From positions 1 to 5,401 of the forward strand of contig QNXT01000049.1 in assembly GCA_003973505.1 (NCBI GenBank): DNA of 5,401 nt. The letters are read 5' to 3'. Within the stretch, counting starts at the first letter, position 1. Each line of letters opens with the position of its first letter. Shown in pieces: positions 5,366-5,401 of this stretch. The notes under the pieces are model-generated. The model was given only the letters and a program-made list of their open reading frames with translations, had not been told where the DNA came from and made no database searches. The translations under genes were made by a program, and so were the position numbers. Source of the DNA: Bacteroidota bacterium. GTDB lineage: Bacteria > Bacteroidota > Bacteroidia > Bacteroidales > UBA1556.

Positions 5366-5401
5366 TGGCAATAATGCCGAAAAACAACAAATTATAAATT
5401 A

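Overview
The window looks like chromosome of a Bacteroidota member. The evidence is moderate to low G+C, A-rich upstream regions without a Shine-Dalgarno sequence, a Bacteroidota-style MBOAT protein ending in FIYFQF, SGNH proteins of a type common in that phylum, and a lipoprotein with acidic residues just after the lipobox cysteine. I cannot place it more finely. All four genes are on the + strand.

Positions 1-4249 hold an O-acyl transfer locus. A 5'-truncated SGNH/GDSL hydrolase-like gene runs off the left edge. Its reading frame is open from base 3, and the nucleophile Ser block lies upstream of any in-window start codon. After a 156-bp gap holding about three tandem copies of a 23-bp repeat comes a second, complete, secreted SGNH protein. 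It overlaps by one base a polytopic MBOAT acyltransferase of the AlgI/PatA type. By analogy with alginate (AlgI + AlgJ/AlgX) and peptidoglycan (PatA + PatB, with Ape1 esterase) O-acetylation, the MBOAT protein would carry acyl groups across the inner membrane and the SGNH proteins would transfer them to, or remove them from, an envelope or extracellular glycan. The glycan cannot be told from the sequence.

Positions 4250-4611 contain no gene but hold the most unusual object here. It is a nested inverted-repeat element (about 4281-4568) in which an outer stem encloses two long hairpins, so that the three helices meet as a near-seamless three-way junction. It could be a large structured RNA or leader, or a miniature mobile element with terminal inverted repeats.

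Positions 4612-5280 encode a 222-residue lipoprotein of unknown function, more A+T-rich than the operon by eye. The last 121 bases are A+T-rich and contain a G/C-rich hairpin bracketed by an 11-bp direct repeat; I see no gene there.
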